In this document: one piece after another, positions 1 through 12,069 of the stretch | Layout of the letters: every line of letters starts with the position of its first letter | How positions within the stretch are numbered: the stretch's first letter is position 1 | Origin: Nannocystis punicea | Lineage (GTDB): Bacteria; Myxococcota_A; Polyangia; Nannocystales; Nannocystaceae | Direction of reading: 5' to 3' | Assembly: GCF_026965555.1 (NCBI RefSeq) | Contig: NZ_CP114040.1 | Location: 9,336,001 to 9,400,000 of the forward strand | Length of the DNA: 64,000 bases | Translations under genes and position numbers: made by a program | Notes under the pieces: model-generated | What the model was told of the DNA's origin: nothing | The model's database searches: none | What the model saw: the letters and a program-made list of their open reading frames with translations, nothing else

Positions 1-223
1 AGCCGACCGGCAACCTCGACTCGCGCACGAGCATCGAGATCATGGCGCTGTTCCAGGAGCTCGGCCGCTCGGGCATCACCATCGTCCTCGTCACCCACGA
101 GCCCGACATCGCCGAGTTCACCAGCCGCGTGGTGATGATGCGCGACGGCAAGGTCCTGTCGGACGTCACGCAGAACCCGACCGACGCCCGCGCCGCGCTC
201 GCCAACTACAAAGAGGGCGACGC

Positions 224-227
<4 letters not shown>
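1..227 (+). CDS. ABC transporter ATPase, C-terminal end (partial)
   Basis: This is the tail of the ATP-binding subunit of a MacB/LolD-type ABC transporter; the start lies outside the window. The readable part begins in the D-loop region (PTGNLDS, which normally follows Walker B) and contains the H-loop histidine in LVTHEPDIA. Nothing upstream of the D-loop is visible, so the Walker A and signature motifs cannot be checked. The TGA stop overlaps the ATG of the next gene (ATGA at 224-227), which implies translational coupling with the permease. The subunit would hydrolyse ATP on the cytoplasmic face to drive that permease. The family call is secure; the substrate is unknown. Confidence 0.9.
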
Positions 228-1453
<1,226 letters not shown>

Positions 1454-1457
1454 TGCG

Positions 1458-1499
1458 TCTGTCCATGGGGACATGTCCCCCGGACCATCGTGCGAAAAC
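1458..1499. repeat. 14-bp palindromic tandem array, 3 units
   Basis: Three units step exactly 14 bp (cores at 1458, 1472, 1486) and begin 5 nt after the permease stop codon. Positions 1467-1480 form a perfect 14-bp palindrome, GGGGACATGTCCCC. This is one locus of the dispersed CATGYCC-N4-GGA family described in the findings. Confidence 0.75.
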
Positions 1500-1573
1500 G
1501 GCCCTGCCCCGCCCTGCGGCCCGGCGGGGCCGGGGCGGGCGTCCCGGGCGGGTGTCGGGTATAGTCGGAGGTG

Positions 1574-3253
1574 ATGCCCGTCGCCCCGCCGACCGACCTC
1601 GATCAGATGTTGCAGGTGCTCGCCGACGGCGGCGAGCAGGCCCGCGAGCACCTGCTCGACCACCTGCGCGCGCTGGTGTCGCAGGGCTCGCCGGCGGCGT
1701 TCTCGCTGCGCGCGACGCTGATCAAGCTCCTCACCGCCGACTCGTCGGGACGCGTCGACGACGAGGAGCACCCGGGCTCGTGGACCCGCTCGTGGCAGAT
1801 GTCGGCGCTGGTGGTGGTCGCCGGCGAGGACGCCGACGCGCGCGCGCTGATGGACCTGGCCACCGACCGCGCCCGCGAGCCCAACCGGTGGGTCCGCTAC
1901 TGGACGCTGGTGACCGCCAACGAGCGCAAGGAGCACCACGCGTGGACCCTGGCGCGCGGGCGCGCGCTGGCCGAGGACACCGGCGAGCGCCTGCAGCTGC
2001 GCTGCCTCGGCTGGGCGCTGCTGGCGGCCGACCACGAGGACCGCGACGCGGTCGCGGCGCTGCTGTGGTGCATCGACGGCGCGCCGCAGCCGGTGCCGGC
2101 GGGCAACCGCTACCTGGTCGAAGGGCCAGTCGACCCGACGCACGCCCAGAGCGCGGCGCTGCGGGCGCTGCGGGCGACGCCGCTGGCGCAGGCGTTCGAC
2201 CGCGTGCAGACGATCGTCGACGCGGCGCCGTTCGCCTCGTACACGTGGGACGCGGTGTCGGTGATGGCGCGCTTCGGCGGCACGTCGCGCGCGGCCGAGG
2301 CCTCGCACACCCTGGCGCGCTTCGTCGTCACCAACCGGCGCCGGCGCGAGTACTACGACATGGTCGGCCTGGCGGTGCGGGCGATCGGCCGCCTCGGCAT
2401 CGCCCAGACCGACCTGCTGATGGCGGAGCTCGACAGCGCCAGCCCGGGCGTCGCGTTCGAGGCCGCGGGCGCGCTCGAGCTGCTGCTGACCACCGCCCGC
2501 GCGGTCGAGCGGATCCTCGACGTCGCCACCGCCAGCGCCGACCGCGACGACAAGCTGGCGTCGGCGCTGCGCAGCATGCAGCGCACGGCGGTGGTCGAGA
2601 CGCTGGCGGCCGGGTTGCGCTGCGGCAACATGTCCCGAGAGTCCGCCGCGCGGCGGCTCCTGATCGAGCTCGGCGGCTCGGTGGCGATCGACCGCCTGCA
2701 GATCCGCCACCAGGACCTCGAGAGCCGGCGCAAGGTGGTGGCCGACCTCGACGACCGCCAGCGCGAGCACATCCGCTGGATCGCCCTCGGCGACGGCGTG
2801 GCCACCTGGATCTCGGTCGGCATGTGGATCGTGGTGTTCCTGGTCGGCGTCACCGCGATCTCGGCCGGCCTGCTCCTGACCTTCCGCCAGGGCTACGACG
2901 CGTTCCAGGCGGTGGTCCTGGCCGGCGCCGGCACGGTCTTCACCCTGCTCGGCAAGGTCGGCTTCCAGGGCCGCCTCGTCGAGGTCGCGGGCGCCCGCGC
3001 GGCCGCCCGCCTGGCCGTGTTCAACGGCTACCAGCGCCGCCTGCAGCAGGTCGACCTGGTGCTCGCGCAGCGCTTCATCGACGGCGTCCAGGTCAGCGCC
3101 GAGGACCTGCGCGAGCTGTCGTCGCTGGTCTCGACCGCGCAGACCGAGGCCCAGGCGTCCCTGCTGGCCCTCATCCCCAGCGACAAGGAGGCCGACGCGC
3201 TGCAGAAGCGGCTCGCCGCGGTCGGCCAGTCGCTCCAGAGTGGCGACTCCTGA
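1574..3253 (+). CDS. Membrane protein of unknown function with helical repeats
   Basis: A 559-residue protein that I do not recognise. The first 400 residues are Ala/Leu/Arg-rich amphipathic helices in a pattern like HEAT-type repeats. Two adjacent membrane segments follow at about 410-435 (around TWISVGMWIVVFLVGV) and 440-462, then a helical tail with coiled-coil character. A cytoplasmic helical-repeat domain anchored by a membrane hairpin is the simplest topology. The start is uncertain: GTG 1571 and ATG 1574 sit directly on a GGAGG element, with no better candidate before Met 12. It is a single gene, 120 bp after the ABC operon, and ends against a palindromic array and a convergent lipoprotein gene. 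Confidence 0.75.
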   Translation: MPVAPPTDLDQMLQVLADGGEQAREHLLDHLRALVSQGSPAAFSLRATLIKLLTADSSGRVDDEEHPGSWTRSWQMSALVVVAGEDADARALMDLATDRAREPNRWVRYWTLVTANERKEHHAWTLARGRALAEDTGERLQLRCLGWALLAADHEDRDAVAALLWCIDGAPQPVPAGNRYLVEGPVDPTHAQSAALRALRATPLAQAFDRVQTIVDAAPFASYTWDAVSVMARFGGTSRAAEASHTLARFVVTNRRRREYYDMVGLAVRAIGRLGIAQTDLLMAELDSASPGVAFEAAGALELLLTTARAVERILDVATASADRDDKLASALRSMQRTAVVETLAAGLRCGNMSRESAARRLLIELGGSVAIDRLQIRHQDLESRRKVVADLDDRQREHIRWIALGDGVATWISVGMWIVVFLVGVTAISAGLLLTFRQGYDAFQAVVLAGAGTVFTLLGKVGFQGRLVEVAGARAAARLAVFNGYQRRLQQVDLVLAQRFIDGVQVSAEDLRELSSLVSTAQTEAQASLLALIPSDKEADALQKRLAAVGQSLQSGDS

Positions 3254-3323
3254 GCTGTCCCGAAGGACATGCTCCTGGGGTCGTGCTCGAAAGGGCATGC
3301 CCCTACGGACATGCCCCTCGCGC
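3254..3323. repeat. 14-bp palindromic tandem array, 5 units
   Basis: Cores lie at 3254, 3268, 3282, 3296 and 3310, an exact 14-bp step five times over. The array starts on the base after the stop codon of the upstream gene and ends 8 nt before the stop of the convergent lipoprotein gene. GGGCATGCCC at 3293-3302 is a perfect palindrome in which both arms differ from the commoner GGACATGTCC. Confidence 0.85.
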
Positions 3324-3331
3324 TCACGCGC

Positions 3332-3715
3332 TCACTCGGCCGCGACGACGCGGACGGGGATGCACTCCTCTTCCTCGTGCTCGACCTCGACGGCCAGGCA
3401 CGTCTCGCCGACCGCCACGCCGACGAGCACGAAGTTGTGGGCGCCGGGGGTCGCGTCGGAGAGGAGGATGTCGCGGTCCTGGCTGTCGAGCGCGAGCGCG
3501 TCCTTGTTGGTGAACTCGATGCGGGCGCTGCTCTCGATGGTGACGTGGACCGAGACCGCGATGCCGGCGGGGATCTCGATCTCCTCGCCGGTCAGGCGCA
3601 CGGGCACCGGCGGCTGGCTGCGCAGCTCGAAGGTGACCGTCTGGTAGCGCGGGCCGCAGGCCGACAGCGCCGCCGCGGCGGCGAGGGTGGCGAAGGCAAA
3701 GGCGAGGCGGGTCAC
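3332..3715 (-). CDS. Small secreted lipoprotein
   Basis: A 127-residue predicted lipoprotein. It has a short Arg start, a hydrophobic Ala/Leu signal segment and a lipobox LSAC at about residues 17-20, so Cys20 should be lipidated. The mature part looks like a small beta-rich domain with no family I recognise. The last third is acidic (EVEHEEEEC). The start is GTG at 3715, which overlaps the stop of the upstream lipoprotein gene by 4 nt (GTGA). The two genes therefore form a coupled pair, transcribed leftward. An envelope or surface location is inferred from the signal. Confidence 0.8.
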   Translation of the reverse strand: MTRLAFAFATLAAAAALSACGPRYQTVTFELRSQPPVPVRLTGEEIEIPAGIAVSVHVTIESSARIEFTNKDALALDSQDRDILLSDATPGAHNFVLVGVAVGETCLAVEVEHEEEECIPVRVVAAE

Positions 3716-4566
3716 AGCGCACCTCCGGTGGTGTCGGTGGTGCCGGTGGCGTCGGTCGTGCCGTCGGTGGTCGCGTCGGTGGTCGCGTCCGTGGTCGCGT
3801 CGGTGGTCGCGTCGGTGGTCGCGTCCGTCGTCGCGTCCGTCGTCGCGTCGGTGTCGGTGAGCGGCGCGTCACCCTCGACGGTGATCTCGAGCTCGGCCCC
3901 GAGGTCGCCGAGGCGGGCGCGGACGATCGTCGTGCCGGCCGAGCTGGCGCGCACGATCACGTGGCCCTGGCCCGTGCCGACCACTGCGAGGACGCCGTCG
4001 TCGGCGACCTCGAAGGTGAAGTCGAGCAGGCCGGCGAGCACGTAGTCCTCGTCGTCGCGGGTGATCGCGTCGAACTGCAGCTCGCTGCCGGCCGCCATGG
4101 TGTACGCGGTGTAGTCGGCGCGCTGGTGCTGGATCGCCACCTCGGTCGGCGTCGACGCGTGGATGTGGATCAGATCGCCGATCGCGCTGTCGGGCAGCAG
4201 CGCCAGCACGGCGGTGTAGCCGGCGGCGAGGGCGGTGAAGGTGCCGCCCTTCAGCGCCAGGCGCTCGCTCGAGCCGGTGCGGAGGTCCGGCGGAGGCCGC
4301 GAGAGATCTTCGTTCCAGCTGTACTCGAGCTCGAAGCGGCCGCCGACGGCGACGCGGGCCGGGAAGCTGCCGACCGACTCGCCGTCCGGGCAGGCGCGAT
4401 CGTCCTCGCCGATGCAGCGGTAGTGGAACTCGCCGTTGCCGAGCTCGCCAGGGCCGGGCTCGGGGTCGTAGAACTGGTCATCGCTGCAGTCGTCGAAGCA
4501 CCCGCCGAGGGCGAGGAGCCCGGCCAGCAGCAGCGGACGGGAAGTGGTACATGTTCTTTTGGACAT
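3712..4566 (-). CDS. Lipoprotein with Thr-Asp-Ala repeat tail
   Basis: A 284-residue predicted lipoprotein starting at ATG 4566 (MSKRTCTTSRPLL). The lipobox is LGGC with the modified Cys near residue 23. The mature domain is beta-rich, with a segment resembling bacterial Ig-like/BIG domains (HVIVRASSAGTTIVRARLG). The C-terminus is a low-complexity run of TTDA units encoded by a 12-bp tandem repeat. The start codon and first codons are supplied by a copy of the 14-bp palindromic repeat, so the repeat overlaps the translation start. A longer in-frame reading back to 4722 lacks signal-peptide logic and was set aside. It is coupled to the small lipoprotein downstream by a GTGA overlap. Confidence 0.8.
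   Translation of the reverse strand: MSKRTCTTSRPLLLAGLLALGGCFDDCSDDQFYDPEPGPGELGNGEFHYRCIGEDDRACPDGESVGSFPARVAVGGRFELEYSWNEDLSRPPPDLRTGSSERLALKGGTFTALAAGYTAVLALLPDSAIGDLIHIHASTPTEVAIQHQRADYTAYTMAAGSELQFDAITRDDEDYVLAGLLDFTFEVADDGVLAVVGTGQGHVIVRASSAGTTIVRARLGDLGAELEITVEGDAPLTDTDATTDATTDATTDATTDATTDATTDATTDGTTDATGTTDTTGGAL
3762..3857. repeat. 12-bp coding tandem repeat (TTDA units)
   Basis: About eight copies of a 12-bp unit like GGTCGCGTCGGT, read on the minus strand as Thr-Thr-Asp-Ala. The copies vary at silent positions, which indicates slippage-type expansion that keeps the peptide. It forms the C-terminal tail of the lipoprotein gene. Confidence 0.85.
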
Positions 4567-4605
4567 AATCTTAAGGACAGGTCGTAAGGGCCATGCGGGG
4601 ACACC
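4550..4605. repeat. 14-bp palindromic tandem array, 4 units, over a start codon
   Basis: Cores lie at 4550, 4564, 4578 and 4592, again exactly 14 bp apart. Unlike most loci this one sits at the 5' end of a gene: the ATG of the minus-strand lipoprotein gene (4564-4566) lies inside the second unit. Confidence 0.75.
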
Positions 4606-4850
4606 GGTAGCGTCCGCTCCTGATCTTGACCGGGCGGCGAGGCGGCCGCAAGGGAGGCCGGGCGACCCCGACGCAGACCCCGGGCGCGCATCGTGCGCGG
4701 CGTCGCTCGCCTGTCGCGTCACGCAGTTGTCACCAAGGTGTCACGTTACTTCCCCTTTTTGCCGCCTTCCCGTGACTGACAGACCGCGCGACCCCGCGTA
4801 GATTTCGGGCGTAGGCGGCCCTCGGGCGGCCTCGACCGAGGAGAACCCCC

Positions 4851-6266
4851 ATGGAGGCGATGTTCGACGGACTCACGACGACGACCGGAGTCCTGCTCGT
4901 CGTCTCGCTCCTCATCGCGTTCGGGTTCGAATTCGTCAACGGCTTTCACGACACCGCGAACGCGGTCGCGACGGTGATCTACACCCGCTCGCTGCGGCCG
5001 TGGACGGCGGTCATCCTGTCGGGGGTCTGCAACTTCCTCGGGGTGTTCGTCGGCGGGCTCGCGGTCGCGCTCAGCATCATCCACCTCCTGCCGATCGAGC
5101 TGCTGGTGTCGAGCGGCGTCGGCCTCGGCCTGGCGATGATCCTGTCGCTGCTGCTGGCCGCGACGCTGTGGAACCTCGGCACCTGGTACTTCGGCCTGCC
5201 GTCGTCGAGCTCGCACACGATGATCGGCGCGATCCTGGGCGTCGGGCTCGCCAACTCGATGCTGCCGGGCCACGAGTTCGGCGCCGGCGTCAACTGGGCC
5301 AAGGTCGGCGACGTCGGCCTGGCGCTGCTGCTGTCGCCGCTGATCGGCTTCACCCTGGCGGCGCTGCTGCTGCTGGCGGCGAAGCGCCTGATCCGCGACC
5401 CGCAGCTGTACCGCGCGCCGCTCGGCTCGCGCCCGCCGCCGCCGTGGATCCGCGGGATCCTCATCTTCACCTGCACCGGGGTCAGCTTCGCCCACGGCTC
5501 CAACGACGGCCAGAAGGGCGTCGGCCTGGTGATGCTGATCCTGATGGGCATCGTCCCGGCCGGGTTCGCCATCAACCTCGCGCTCGCCGAGCCGCAGATG
5601 CGCGAGGCCAGCGCCGCGGTGGTGACGATCCACGACGCGCTCGGCAGCGCGGCGACGGCGGCGCCCGACGTGCGCGCCAAGCTGGCCGAGGTCGAGGACG
5701 AGCTGCAGTCGCTCAAGGCCACGCTCGGCTCGGCCGCGCGGCCCGAGCAGGTGCCGGCCGACCTGCGCTTCGCGGTCCGCCGCGACGTGCTGCTGATCGA
5801 CTCGACGCTGAAGAAGCTCGACCAGTCGGGCGCGCTGGTCCTGCCCAAGGAGCAGGCCGAGCGGGTCAAGGACGCCCGCGCCGACCTGCGCGAACTGACG
5901 GACTACGCGCCCAACTGGGTGCTGTTCTGCGTCGCGCTGTCGCTCGGTATCGGCACCATGGTCGGCTGGAAGCGGATCGTCGTGACCGTCGGCGAGAAGA
6001 TCGGCAAGGAGCACCTGACCTACGCCCAGGGCGCCTCGGCCGAGCTGGTGGCGATGAGCACGATCGGGATCTCCGCCGGCCTCGGCCTGCCCGTCAGCAC
6101 CACCCACGTGCTGTCCTCGGGGGTCGCAGGCACCATGGTCGCCCAGCGCGCCGGCCTGCAGGCCGCGACGGTGCTGAAGATCGCCTCGGCCTGGGTGCTG
6201 ACGCTGCCGGCGTCGATGCTGCTCGCCGGCATGCTGTTCCTGGTGTTCCGCGCGATGCTCTGTTAG
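4851..6266 (+). CDS. PiT-family inorganic phosphate permease
   Basis: A 471-residue integral membrane protein of the PiT family (low-affinity, proton- or metal-coupled phosphate uptake). The two family signatures are present: NGFHDTANAVATVI near residue 30 with SSSHTMIGA near residue 122 in the first half, and AHGSNDGQKGVG near residue 215 with PVSTTHVLSSGVAG near residue 412 in the second. About ten hydrophobic segments frame a soluble, charged central loop (about residues 255-350) with coiled-coil character. The start ATG follows a clear GAGGAG ribosome site. It is a single gene; no PhoU-like partner is adjacent, so a split PiT-PhoU arrangement is not supported here. Confidence 0.95.
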   Translation: MEAMFDGLTTTTGVLLVVSLLIAFGFEFVNGFHDTANAVATVIYTRSLRPWTAVILSGVCNFLGVFVGGLAVALSIIHLLPIELLVSSGVGLGLAMILSLLLAATLWNLGTWYFGLPSSSSHTMIGAILGVGLANSMLPGHEFGAGVNWAKVGDVGLALLLSPLIGFTLAALLLLAAKRLIRDPQLYRAPLGSRPPPPWIRGILIFTCTGVSFAHGSNDGQKGVGLVMLILMGIVPAGFAINLALAEPQMREASAAVVTIHDALGSAATAAPDVRAKLAEVEDELQSLKATLGSAARPEQVPADLRFAVRRDVLLIDSTLKKLDQSGALVLPKEQAERVKDARADLRELTDYAPNWVLFCVALSLGIGTMVGWKRIVVTVGEKIGKEHLTYAQGASAELVAMSTIGISAGLGLPVSTTHVLSSGVAGTMVAQRAGLQAATVLKIASAWVLTLPASMLLAGMLFLVFRAMLC

Positions 6267-6319
6267 CGCGGCGTCGCGCCCGGGCGAGCGGCTACAATGC
6301 CCGCCCGGAGGTCGCTTCG

Positions 6320-6601
6320 ATGCGCAGCAGGTCCTCGCTCCTCGTGCTGGTGTTCGCCGTCGCGGCGGTTGCCTGTGACAAGTCGACCACGCCGCCCGAC
6401 GCCAACGTCGGCGGCACTTACCTCGTCACCCGCGAGACGCCCTACTTCGACAGCGGCTGCGGACAGGACCGCCTCGGCGACGGCAAGCTACGCGCCAAGA
6501 CCCGCTTCACCCTGGTGGCCGCGCGCCCCGGCTGCTGGACGATCAAGCTCGACGACGAGGACGAGACCTACATCGTGCCGACGCACGTGCGCGCCGAGTG
6601 A
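6320..6601 (+). CDS. Small lipoprotein-like exported protein
   Basis: A 93-residue protein with a signal segment ending AVAAVAC (Cys20 as possible lipid site; the lipobox is weak at the -3 position). The mature part is a single small domain with a Cys pair (SGCGQDRLG and RPGCWTIKL) and an acidic DDEDET stretch. No known family was recognised. The start ATG at 6320 is preceded by GGAGG at 6306-6310. A decayed copy of its C-terminal half lies just downstream (6620-6694), which marks the gene as having been partly duplicated. Confidence 0.65.
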   Translation: MRSRSSLLVLVFAVAAVACDKSTTPPDANVGGTYLVTRETPYFDSGCGQDRLGDGKLRAKTRFTLVAARPGCWTIKLDDEDETYIVPTHVRAE

Positions 6602-7123
6602 TCCCTCCAGCGAGGCGACGAGGCCCGCGCGCGCCTCGGCTGCTGGACCCTCGAGCGCGACGTCGAGGACGAGGCCTCCGTCGTGCCGACGCACGAGGAT
6701 GGAGGCCGCGAGGGACGACTCGCCGCGAGCGCGCCAGGGGGTGCGACGCGCGAGGCGATCGGACCTCGACGCTCGCATCGTGACGACCTGCCGCTCGCCG
6801 CGCCGGCGAGCGACCGAACCTGCCGGCCTCGGCGCTCGCCCTCGCGTCGCTCGGCGCGCCGCGGGCTGTTCCGGCGCGCCGATGGTGGCCATGACGCCGC
6901 CCTCGCGTCGCGCCGATCTGCGCCCTGCGGGCCGCGGGCGAGCAGCAGGACGTGAAGCGACGGCCGCTCGCCGCCTGGCGTCGAAGTCCGGGTGCGCCGC
7001 CTGACGGCCGCTCGCTGCGTGGTCCGCGACACAGCGGCGAGGCGCCCGCGGTAGCCGGCCCTGGACTTGGTTTCAGACTTTCCCGGGACGTCGCGGCTGC
7101 CGCGGCGCCAGGGGGCGAGCGAG
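6602..7123. other. Intergenic stretch with decayed sequence
   Basis: Apart from the degenerate duplicate at 6620-6694, no gene is supported here. Several overlapping readings exist in all frames but none has a ribosome site or a recognisable product. The composition is monotonous Arg/Ala/Ser coding, typical of noncoding high-G+C DNA. Confidence 0.6.
6620..6694 (+). pseudogene. Decayed duplicate of the preceding gene's 3' half
   Basis: Read from 6620, the sequence gives EARARLGCWTLERDVEDEA then VVPTH. The intact gene has AARPGCWTIKLDDEDETY then IVPTH at the equivalent place, so GCWT, the acidic run and VPTH line up without gaps. There is no start codon or signal segment, and the frame continues into unrelated sequence. 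It is best read as a partial tandem duplication in decay. Confidence 0.7.
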
Positions 7124-7594
7124 ATGGTGCGACGCATGTGCTTGGCCGCGGGCATGGCCGGTCTCCTGGCCATCGGGACAGGTTGTGATCTGGTCGCCCC
7201 CTCGCCTCCGCCGCCCCCGTGCGGCGCGCCGGGCGACGCGCCGTGCCCGCTGGGGACGCAGTGCGAGGACGACCCCGACGACGACTGCGAGCCGCTGCGG
7301 GCCAGCTGCCGCGGCCGCTGCGAGGCCGTGCCGTGCGGCGAGTCGATCGGGCTCGGCTGCTCCGAAGGCCAGGTCTGCATCGACGACCCGAACGACGACT
7401 GCCAGGCGCCCGCCGGCGGGCCGGCCTGCCCCGGCGTGTGCGCCGAGCTGCCCCGCCCGGTCCTGTGCGCCGAGCCGAACCGCACCTTCGTGTCCCACAG
7501 CCAGGACCTTTGCCAGCAGATCCTCTTCATCTGCGAGGTCGGCTGGATCCCGTTCTACGACAGCTGCGGCTGCGGCTGCCAGTTCCTCGGCTGA
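7124..7594 (+). CDS. Cys-rich lipoprotein with two internal repeats
   Basis: A 156-residue predicted lipoprotein. The signal segment MVRRMCLAAGMAGLLAIGTGC ends in a lipobox with Cys21. The mature part has two similar Cys modules: CPLGTQCEDDPDDDCEP at about residues 41-57 and SEGQVCIDDPNDDCQAP at about 80-96, each followed by CxGxC. This pattern is typical of small disulfide-stabilised surface domains in myxobacterial lipoproteins; the function is unknown. The start ATG follows a GGGGG/CGAG purine stretch. The stop codon lies at the edge of a 27-bp inverted repeat. Confidence 0.78.
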   Translation: MVRRMCLAAGMAGLLAIGTGCDLVAPSPPPPPCGAPGDAPCPLGTQCEDDPDDDCEPLRASCRGRCEAVPCGESIGLGCSEGQVCIDDPNDDCQAPAGGPACPGVCAELPRPVLCAEPNRTFVSHSQDLCQQILFICEVGWIPFYDSCGCGCQFLG

Positions 7595-7735
7595 GCGGAG
7601 GGCCAGTGATTCGGGCTCGCTCGCGGTCTCGCCACGCAGGTCACGCGCCCGCCGGGCGCGTCTCGGGCTAACCCGTCCAGCGAGCGACAGCCCGTGCGAC
7701 GGGCCGCACGAGCCCGAATCACTGGCCCTCCGCTC
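7593..7735. repeat. Perfect 27-bp inverted repeat, 143 bp overall
   Basis: The left arm 7593-7619 and right arm 7709-7735 are exact reverse complements over 27 bp (GAGCGGAGGGCCAGTGATTC... mirrored). They enclose 89 bp, which contain a smaller palindrome, CGCGCCCGCCGGGCGCG. The left arm begins inside the lipoprotein stop codon. There is no coding sequence inside. It could be a very long terminator stem, a MITE-like element or the product of an inverted duplication. Confidence 0.85.
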
Positions 7736-7762
7736 GCCGCGTCGCGCGGGTCTCGACAGCGA

Positions 7763-7861
7763 CCTGTCCTCGAGGACACGCTCGCCGCGGCGACGACATG
7801 TCCTGAAGGACATCCTACGCCATACGGCTCACGCCTGTCCCGAAGGACAGACTCTTCAGCG
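7763..7861. repeat. 14-bp palindromic repeats, three pairs
   Basis: Pairs of units have cores at 7763/7777, 7797/7811 and 7834/7848, each pair exactly 14 bp apart. They fill the gap between convergent genes. The last unit (7848-7861) covers the stop codon of the minus-strand membrane protein gene (7856-7858). Confidence 0.75.
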
Positions 7862-8248
7862 ACCGGCGCAGGGGACCGAGGCGTGGGGCAAGAAGCAGGT
7901 GAGCTCCGCGAGCGAGCACACCACGGCGATCACGGCCAGGACGAGGCCGCGCGGGCGCGTCGCGCCGAAGTGCTCGAGGGGCGACGCCACCCCGAGCGCC
8001 AGCGTGGCCACCATGCTGACCAGCAGCGCGACTACCAGCGGCCTGACGATCGCGTCGACGACGCCGAGCCCCTCGGCCACCCACAGGGCGGCGACGCAGA
8101 CGATCCACGGCGGCCCCAGGAACAGCAGCGCGGCGACTGCCAGCCGCGAGCGCGGCCGAGACGTCGCGCTCGCCGCGTCCTCGGACTCGACGAAGCCCTC
8201 GGCCACGTCCGGCATCGGGGCGTCGGCTCGACCGTCGGCACCCGTCAC
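7856..8248 (-). CDS. Small membrane protein downstream of a sigma factor
   Basis: A 130-residue protein with a charged N-terminus and three hydrophobic segments (roughly residues 38-62, 66-85 and 100-122). No family was recognised. The start taken is GTG at 8248, which overlaps the sigma factor stop (GTGA); ATG at 8215 is an alternative. The overlap and order suggest it is made together with the sigma factor and kinase upstream. A role as membrane partner of that sigma factor is possible but not shown by any motif. Confidence 0.6.
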   Translation of the reverse strand: MTGADGRADAPMPDVAEGFVESEDAASATSRPRSRLAVAALLFLGPPWIVCVAALWVAEGLGVVDAIVRPLVVALLVSMVATLALGVASPLEHFGATRPRGLVLAVIAVVCSLAELTCFLPHASVPCAGR

Positions 8249-9120
8249 TCCGGCGCGCGGAACAGGCCGCTCATGGACAGCTCGAGCTGGCTGCGGACCA
8301 GGCCGAGGATGCTGTCGACCTCGGCGCGCTCGACCTTGAGCTGGCGCTCGAGCAGCGCCTGCGTCCCGCGGAGCAGCGCCTCGCGGCCGCGGGCCACCCA
8401 GCGCGCGGCGGTGGCCCGATGGATGCCGTAGACCGCGGCGATCCGGTCGATGCTCAGGCGGTCGAGGAAGTACAGGCGCAGCACGTTGCGCTCGTCCGCC
8501 GCCAACCCCGCGAGCGCGTCGCGCAGCGCCTGCTCGACCTCGCGGCGGTACTGCGACTTGAGGAACGACAGCTCGGGGTCGGGCGAGGCGGGGTGGCGCG
8601 CCTCGTCGAGCTCCGGCTCGGGCACCAGGCGATCGGCGCGCGCCTGCTCGCGGAAGTTGAGGGCCATGCGCACGGCCGCGACCCGCAGCCAGCCGCCCAG
8701 CGGGCCCCGGCCGGCGTAGTCGCCGATCTTCGCCGGCGCGTCGGGGCGACCGACGAGCAGCTTCTCCCACAGCGCCTGGCGCAGGTCGTCGCGGTGCGCG
8801 GCCGGGACCCTGCGGCTCTTCAGCACGGCCTCGAGCTCGGCGCCGTGGCGGGCCTGGAGCGCCGCGGAGGCGCCGGGCAGGCGCAGGTGGCAGGCGCACG
8901 CGAGGTAGAAGTCGGCCGCGTGGAGGCCCGCCAGCTCGGCCGAGCCGCGGCCGACGTGGCGGTCGACGTGGGCGACGAAGGCCGCGCGCGCGAGGTCGAG
9001 GTCGGGCCAGGCCGCCCGCCCCTCGGCGTACAGGCGGGCCCACGGCCCCTCGCTGGCGGGGTCGGGGCCCGCTTCTCGCGCGCACCCGGACGCGTCGTCG
9101 GCGGTGGTCTCGTCGCGCAT
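8245..9120 (-). CDS. RNA polymerase sigma-70 family sigma factor
   Basis: A 291-residue sigma factor of the type found in myxobacteria. A region-2-like segment lies around residues 95-160 (QALWEKLLVG through LGGWLRVAAVRMALNF). A clear region-4 helix-turn-helix lies at about 215-265 (LAADERNVLRLYFLDRLSIDRIAAVYGIHRATAARWV). It has a longer N-terminus than a standard ECF factor. ATG 9120 is chosen because the upstream reading is Arg-rich and low in information. It follows the kinase gene after 180 bp and is coupled to the membrane gene downstream. The kinase may therefore sit in the same signalling route (inference from order). Confidence 0.85.
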   Translation of the reverse strand: MRDETTADDASGCAREAGPDPASEGPWARLYAEGRAAWPDLDLARAAFVAHVDRHVGRGSAELAGLHAADFYLACACHLRLPGASAALQARHGAELEAVLKSRRVPAAHRDDLRQALWEKLLVGRPDAPAKIGDYAGRGPLGGWLRVAAVRMALNFREQARADRLVPEPELDEARHPASPDPELSFLKSQYRREVEQALRDALAGLAADERNVLRLYFLDRLSIDRIAAVYGIHRATAARWVARGREALLRGTQALLERQLKVERAEVDSILGLVRSQLELSMSGLFRAPE

Positions 9121-9163
9121 CGCCGGGCGCGACGATACTGCCGGGCCCCCGGGCCGTAAAGCC

Positions 9164-9300
9164 GCGCTGCACCGCGCACAGTACGTCGCACGCGCTGCGA
9201 TCGCCTCGCATCGGCGCTCCCCTCGGTGCGCGCTCGCCTGCGCACTCCGCATGCATCGCCGACGCCTCGTGTCGGCGCTGCACCGCGCACGGCGCTCTCC

Positions 9301-9320
<20 letters not shown>
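9164..9320. repeat. Short direct repeats between kinase and sigma genes
   Basis: GCGCTGCACCGCGCAC occurs at 9164-9179 and again at 9275-9290. A second string ending in GCGCGCTCGCCTGCGC occurs near 9228-9243 and again at the 3' end of the kinase gene (9305-9320). The spacing of the two repeat types differs, so this looks like mosaic duplication of the kinase gene's 3' end. Confidence 0.55.

Positions 9321-12069
<2,749 letters not shown>

Noticed and set aside
3254..3323. Possible CRISPR array (regular repeats)
   Set aside because: The units are 14 bp in all, with only 4 variable bases as spacer; there are no cas genes. Far too short for CRISPR.
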